The notes under the pieces were generated by a model. The model saw only the letters and a program-made list of their open reading frames with translations, made no database searches and had not been told where the DNA came from. Below, piece by piece: positions 59,990 through 64,000 of a stretch of DNA of 64,000 nt; positions within the stretch are counted from its first letter, which is position 1, and the number at the start of each line of letters is the position of its first letter. This stretch comes from Pseudomonas syringae (GTDB lineage Bacteria > Pseudomonadota > Gammaproteobacteria > Pseudomonadales > Pseudomonadaceae). A program made the translations under genes and the position numbers. The stretch is from assembly GCF_001698815.1 (NCBI RefSeq), contig NZ_LGSI01000050.1:62001-126000 (forward strand). The letters are read 5' to 3'.

Positions 59990-60676
59990 ATGAATTTTGT
60001 GATCGAAAACTGGGGGTTCATCTCCAAAGGCTTGTGGATGACCTTGCGTCTGGCGCTGGTCATCCTGCTGTTCACCTCTGTCATTTCAGCGGTGTTCGGC
60101 GTGCTGGCGACGCTGCGCAGCCCGCTGTTGCGCTGGACGATCCATGCCTACGTCGAGCTGTTTCGTTCGATTCCGCTGATCGTCAACGTGTTCTTCATCT
60201 TCTTCGGCGCGCCGATGCTGGGCCTCGATCTCAGCCCGTTCGCGGCAGTGACCACCGGCCTGACGTTGTGGGGCAGCGCCAATGGCATCGAAATCGTGCG
60301 GGGCGGTCTGGAATCGGTGGCCCGTCACCAGTGGAAAAGCGCCTGGGCGCTGGGGCTGCGGCCTTGGCACATCTATTTGTACATCATCGCGCCGCAATCG
60401 ATGCGGGCAATTCTGCCGGCCTTCACCGGCCTGCTGACCATGCTCGTGCAAGCTACCTCGCTGGGTGCGCTGGTCGGTGTCGGCGAGTTTCTCAAGGTCG
60501 GCCAAATCATTATCGAGCGCTCCACGGTCATGACCGGCGTCAGCCCGGCGTTCACGGTCTACGGCGTGGTGCTGCTGGTTTATTTCGTTATCTGTTCGGC
60601 GCTGACCTGGCTCAGTCGTTATCTCGAACGTCGCCTGGGTCGCCCGGTGACGCGTCCAACTCATTCAGAGGTTTGA
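59990..60676 (+). CDS. Polar amino-acid ABC importer permease 2
   Basis: 228 residues of the same family: SKGLWMTLRLALVILLFTSVISAVFG, VELFRSIPLIVNVFFIFFGAP and the EAA-like loop ESVARHQWKSAWALGLRPWHIYLYIIAP. The ATG at 59990 is chosen over a TTG two codons upstream. Confidence 0.92.
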   Translation: MNFVIENWGFISKGLWMTLRLALVILLFTSVISAVFGVLATLRSPLLRWTIHAYVELFRSIPLIVNVFFIFFGAPMLGLDLSPFAAVTTGLTLWGSANGIEIVRGGLESVARHQWKSAWALGLRPWHIYLYIIAPQSMRAILPAFTGLLTMLVQATSLGALVGVGEFLKVGQIIIERSTVMTGVSPAFTVYGVVLLVYFVICSALTWLSRYLERRLGRPVTRPTHSEV

Positions 60677-60678
60677 TC

Positions 60679-62181
60679 ATGCAGGAATCCAAAGTCAGTC
60701 GTCGCTTGAAAGAAACCACCGCGCCAGAGGTCAACGAATACATCTATCAGCCGCGCTTGGAAGGCTTCGCCCAAGGTTTTGTCAGCCTGGGCAACGTCAA
60801 CAAGGCGCACATTGTGATGCTCGCCGAACAGGGCCTGATTCGCCATGAACATGCCGCCGTGCTGGCCAAAGGCGTGCTCGACATGGAAGCCGCCGGTCCT
60901 GACGCGGTAACCCTGGACCCGTCTCGGGAAGACGCGTATTTCAACTACGAAGCCCATTTGATCGAGCAGATCGGCACCGATATCGGCGGCCGCCTGCACA
61001 CCGGACGCAGCCGCAACGACATTCTTGCGACCCTTGACCGCCTGCGTTGCCGGGAAGTGCTGCTCAACCTTGTGGACTTACTGCATCAGGTCAGGCAGAC
61101 CGCACTCACCAACGCCCGGCTGTATGCCGAAGTCGTCATGCCGGGTTACACCCATTTGCAACCGGCGCAACCCATCACTTATGGCTATTACCTGTCTGCG
61201 GTGGAGCAGGCCTTGCAGCGCGACACCCAGCGCTTGACGCAAACCCTGGACGCCATGAACCAGAGCCCGCTGGGCGCCGCAGCATTCGCCGGCACGCCGT
61301 TTGCCATTGATCGCGCGCGCACCGCCGAACTGCTGGGTTTCGACGGCTACCTGGACAACGCGCTGGACGCGGTGGGTTCCCGGGATTTCATTCTCGAGAG
61401 CTTGTCGCACCTGAGTTTGCTGTCGGTGTTCTGGAGTCGGGTGGCGCAGGATTATTTTGTCTGGAGCACCCATGAATTCAGCCTCATCGATTTCCCGGAC
61501 AGCGTTGCGGCCACCTCCAGCATCATGCCGCAGAAGAAGAACCCGACGGTCCTCGAATACCTCAAAGGCCGCACCGGGCATATCGTCGGCCTGTTGATGG
61601 GCGCCAGCATCACCGTCAAGGGCAGCAACTTCTCCCACACCGGCGATGCCAATCGTGAGGGCACCCGAGGTTTCTGGGAAGCCGCCGAGGAAGTGCAGCG
61701 TTGTCTGAAACTGCTGGATCTGGTGTTGCGCACGGCCACGCCGAATACGCAATTGGCCGCGCGACGCGCCAGCGAGGATTTTTCCACGGCAACCGGTCTG
61801 GCCGATCTCATCGTGCGCGAAGCCGACCTGTCGTTCCGCGAGGCACACCACGTGGTGGGCGCGGCGGTGCGCATGGCCATGGATGCCGGGCTGTCGGCGC
61901 ATCAGATCGATACCACCATGGTGGATATGTGCGCGGTTGAGCAATTGGGCCATCCGCTGAAGTTGTCCGCCGACAAGGTTCGCGAATGCCTTGATCCAGC
62001 CGCCAATGTGCAATCCCGTGCTTCGGCGGGCGGGCCGTCGCTGGTTTCGCTGTTGCCGAGCCTGGACAAGGCCGACGCGCGGATTGCCCGCGAACGTCAG
62101 GCCAATCAGGCTCGCCGCGACCGCTTCGCCGCCGCTGATGATCGTCTGCAAGCCGCAACGCGCCTTCAGGCCGGCCTATGA
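60679..62181 (+). CDS. ArgH/aspartase-superfamily C-N lyase
   Basis: 500 residues. Superfamily signatures are present: TGRSRND at 108-114, GYTHLQPAQP at 156-165 and SSIMPQKKNP at 280-289, the catalytic serine loop. It is longer than housekeeping ArgH (about 460) and lacks the usual N-terminal WGGRF motif, starting instead with VSRRLKETTAPEVNEYIYQPRLEGF. Set between permeases and ATPase of an importer, it is probably a catabolic lyase cleaving an imported argininosuccinate-like N-substituted aspartate to fumarate plus an amine. EDDS lyase is a known relative of this kind. The gene overlaps the ATPase by ATGA. Confidence 0.88.
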   Translation: MQESKVSRRLKETTAPEVNEYIYQPRLEGFAQGFVSLGNVNKAHIVMLAEQGLIRHEHAAVLAKGVLDMEAAGPDAVTLDPSREDAYFNYEAHLIEQIGTDIGGRLHTGRSRNDILATLDRLRCREVLLNLVDLLHQVRQTALTNARLYAEVVMPGYTHLQPAQPITYGYYLSAVEQALQRDTQRLTQTLDAMNQSPLGAAAFAGTPFAIDRARTAELLGFDGYLDNALDAVGSRDFILESLSHLSLLSVFWSRVAQDYFVWSTHEFSLIDFPDSVAATSSIMPQKKNPTVLEYLKGRTGHIVGLLMGASITVKGSNFSHTGDANREGTRGFWEAAEEVQRCLKLLDLVLRTATPNTQLAARRASEDFSTATGLADLIVREADLSFREAHHVVGAAVRMAMDAGLSAHQIDTTMVDMCAVEQLGHPLKLSADKVRECLDPAANVQSRASAGGPSLVSLLPSLDKADARIARERQANQARRDRFAAADDRLQAATRLQAGL

Positions 62182-62918
62182 GCGCAATGCTGACAGTGCG
62201 CGATTTGCGCAAACGCTTCGGCGAACACGAAGTGGTCAAGGGCGTCGACCTCGATGTGGAGGAGGGCGAAGTGGTGGTGGTCATCGGGCCGAGTGGCTCG
62301 GGCAAATCGACCTTCATTCGCTGCCTCAACAGCCTGGAAGAGCCTTCGGGCGGCACCGTGGTGATTGATGGCGGCGCAGCCACCAAAGCAGGCGACCGCA
62401 AGGCACTGGCGAAACTGCGCGAAGAAGTCGGCATGGTCTTTCAGGACTACACGCTGTTCCCGCACATGACCGTGCTCGCCAACATGACCCTGGCGCCGGT
62501 CAAGCTCAAGCGGATGTCCAAAGCCGAGGCCCGGGAAAGTGCGTTGCAGTTGCTCGATCGCGTCGGCTTGCGCCACAAGGCCAATGGTTATCCGTCGGAA
62601 CTGTCCGGCGGTCAGCAGCAACGCGTGGCAATTGTGCGCGCCCTGGCGATGCGCCCGCGCCTGTTGCTGTTCGATGAGCCCACTTCCGCGCTGGACCCGG
62701 AGACCGTCGGCGATGTGCTCAACGTCATGAAAGGGCTGGCGAAGGAAGGTATGACCATGATCGTCGTCACCCATGAAATGGGTTTCGCGCGGGAAGTGGC
62801 GGATCGAGTGGTGTTCTTCGACAGCGGGCGCATCATCGAGCAAGGTCCGCCGGAGCAGATATTTTCTGCGCCACGGGAAGAACGCACCCGGCAGTTCTTG
62901 AGTTCGGTGTTGCGCTGA
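62178..62918 (+). CDS. Polar amino-acid ABC importer ATPase (GlnQ-like)
   Basis: 246 residues: Walker A GPSGSGKST, signature LSGGQQQR, Walker B LLLFDEPTSALDPE and the H-loop VVTHEMGFAREVADRVVFFDSG. Last gene of the operon, ending 3 bases from the convergent LysR gene. Confidence 0.95.
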   Translation: MSAMLTVRDLRKRFGEHEVVKGVDLDVEEGEVVVVIGPSGSGKSTFIRCLNSLEEPSGGTVVIDGGAATKAGDRKALAKLREEVGMVFQDYTLFPHMTVLANMTLAPVKLKRMSKAEARESALQLLDRVGLRHKANGYPSELSGGQQQRVAIVRALAMRPRLLLFDEPTSALDPETVGDVLNVMKGLAKEGMTMIVVTHEMGFAREVADRVVFFDSGRIIEQGPPEQIFSAPREERTRQFLSSVLR

Positions 62919-62921
62919 CAC

Positions 62922-63851
62922 TCAGACCTTGCGATAGATTCTGCTCAAGTGGCGCGCCAGTTGAATGAAATTTTCCAGTGGTGCGGGCAGGTTGAAGGTG
63001 CGACAGACCAGCGTCAACGGCGCAAGCAGGCGCGGACGGGCGTGGAGAATCCGGCAGTACACGACGCTTTCGCGATGCACGTCCTTCATGGAGGCCGGGA
63101 CAATTGACACGCCAGCGCCAGCCGCCACCAGGCTGACGTTGGTCAGCATGCGTTCCACCTCGAACGCAATATGCGGATTAAAACCGGCGTTCTGACAGGC
63201 CTTGATCAGATTCGCATACATGCCCGGTGCGCCGGGGCGACGTACCAGGATGAATTTTTCATCCCTGAGTGCGTTGATAGAGATTTCCGGAATCTGCGTC
63301 GACGCGTCTACCTGATCCAGCAACGGATGGCGCAGCGGCAAGGTCAGCAGCATTTCTTCGTTATGCAGGCGATGAAACTGGATGCTGTGGTGCTGACCTA
63401 CTGGGGCTCGGAGAATGCCCACATCGAGACGGCCTTCGATGGCTTCTTCAGTCAGCTCCCGGGCACTGCCTTCCTTCAACGCCACTTCGACGCCGGGATA
63501 ACGTTCGCGGTAGGCACGAATGATTTGCGGGATCAGCGGATGCGTGGCGGCGGAACTGGTGAAACCGATGATCAGCGTGCCCTCGATGCCGTTGGCGGCT
63601 CTCGCTGCCTTGAGCGCACCTTGCTCGACACGGGTCAGAATTTCCTGGGCTTCCGCAAGAAATACCAGCCCGCCCGCCGTCAGATCGACGCCCTTGGGAT
63701 GGCGTTTGAACAGCTCGAAACCCAACTCCTGTTCCAGCGCGCGGATCTGCTGGCTCAGCGGCGGTTGCTGCATATTCAGGCGCGCCGCCGCACGGGTGAA
63801 ATGTCGTTCTTCGGCCACCATGACGAAATAACGCAGATGCCGAAGTTCCAT
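62922..63851 (-). CDS. LysR-family regulator
   Basis: 309 residues with the BenM/CatM/CbbR-like start MELRHLRYFVMVAEERHFTRAAARLNMQQPPLSQQIRALEQELGFELF and a full effector domain. It diverges from a gene whose first codons are at the right edge, which it probably regulates. The ATG is at 63851. Nothing ties it to the importer operon with which it converges. Confidence 0.92.
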   Translation of the reverse strand: MELRHLRYFVMVAEERHFTRAAARLNMQQPPLSQQIRALEQELGFELFKRHPKGVDLTAGGLVFLAEAQEILTRVEQGALKAARAANGIEGTLIIGFTSSAATHPLIPQIIRAYRERYPGVEVALKEGSARELTEEAIEGRLDVGILRAPVGQHHSIQFHRLHNEEMLLTLPLRHPLLDQVDASTQIPEISINALRDEKFILVRRPGAPGMYANLIKACQNAGFNPHIAFEVERMLTNVSLVAAGAGVSIVPASMKDVHRESVVYCRILHARPRLLAPLTLVCRTFNLPAPLENFIQLARHLSRIYRKV

Positions 63852-63989
63852 GTTGGTATATCCTGTTCCAAGTCTTATTATTCCGGGCCGGCCAAAACAT
63901 TACGGCGAAGTTCATTACACGCGTGGCTACTATGGCTGAAGCCGCGACGTTGCGACAATAACAATAATATTTTTTGTGGCGGAGCCTCG

Positions 63990-64000
63990 ATGCCTGTCAA
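63990..64000 (+). CDS. Start of an unidentified gene, truncated by the window edge
   Basis: ATG at 63990 with GGCGGAGCC upstream begins M-P-V-K. It is divergent from the LysR gene at a 138-base distance, a typical LysR target arrangement. Too short to identify. Confidence 0.4.

Noticed and set aside
60034..60678. A 215-codon N-terminal extension in frame with the ArgH-like lyase
   Set aside because: It lies in another frame of the second permease gene. The lyase homology begins at the ATG at 60679, right after the permease stop.

Overview
The window is about 60% GC and reads as a Pseudomonas chromosome, close to the P. fluorescens/P. syringae lineage. The evidence is gene content, GC-ending codons, NtrC/sigma-54 nitrogen promoters and many Pseudomonas-type REP palindromes (hairpin units around 'GGGAGCGAGCTTGCTCGCGAA' variants) between genes. 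No rRNA, tRNA, CRISPR, transposase or phage gene was seen. Almost everything concerns scavenging nitrogen from small organic molecules, and nearly every block has its own importer and regulator.

1-23 kb, methylated amines. The minus-strand operon dmmA-dmmB-dmmC-dmmD-purU-tmm-tdm-permease-folD takes trimethylamine to TMAO (Tmm), then dimethylamine plus formaldehyde (Tdm), then methylamine plus formaldehyde (DmmABC/D). The N-methylglutamate route then takes methylamine to glutamate and C1: gmaS-mgsABC on the plus strand, purU-folD-mgdA running off the left end. amtB can import (methyl)ammonium. gmaS has a textbook NtrC box plus sigma-54 promoter and an adjacent XRE-cupin regulator. A cytosolic histidine kinase with a cysteine cluster, a LuxR-type response regulator and a PAS-only protein diverge from the dmm operon.

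23-36 kb, an unassigned catabolic regulon. It holds a luciferase-like flavin monooxygenase, two paralogous flavin reductases, a polyamine-type ABC importer, a RibB with a degenerate GTP-cyclohydrolase-II-like half, a DUF1330 protein, a Nudix hydrolase, a FadR-type GntR regulator, an aldehyde dehydrogenase, an alpha/beta hydrolase and a PF06684 protein. Four promoters share a TGGTATACCA-type palindrome. The parts resemble the Rut uracil pathway, and I regard this as a parallel oxidative ring-opening or N-O type pathway of unknown substrate.

36-49 kb, pyrimidine/nucleoside block. It has rutABCDF without rutE or rutG, rutR, then a second operon: a 2-oxoglutarate/Fe(II) oxygenase, a VOC protein and a BMP-type nucleoside ABC importer. 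The two operons, on either side of rutR, carry copies of the same promoter module: NtrC box, 9 bp, RutR box, 55 bp, sigma-54 promoter, with identical spacings. This suggests one regulon in which the nucleoside importer replaces RutG.

49-64 kb, other scavenging units. These are a sigma-54-driven C45-type (acyltransferase/amidohydrolase) gene; an oligopeptide-type ABC importer with a GntR regulator and a divergent alpha/beta hydrolase; and a LysR-controlled polar-amino-acid ABC importer operon containing an ArgH-superfamily lyase. A second LysR gene follows, with a gene start at the right edge. Functions come from motifs and neighbourhood read by eye; no database search was run.
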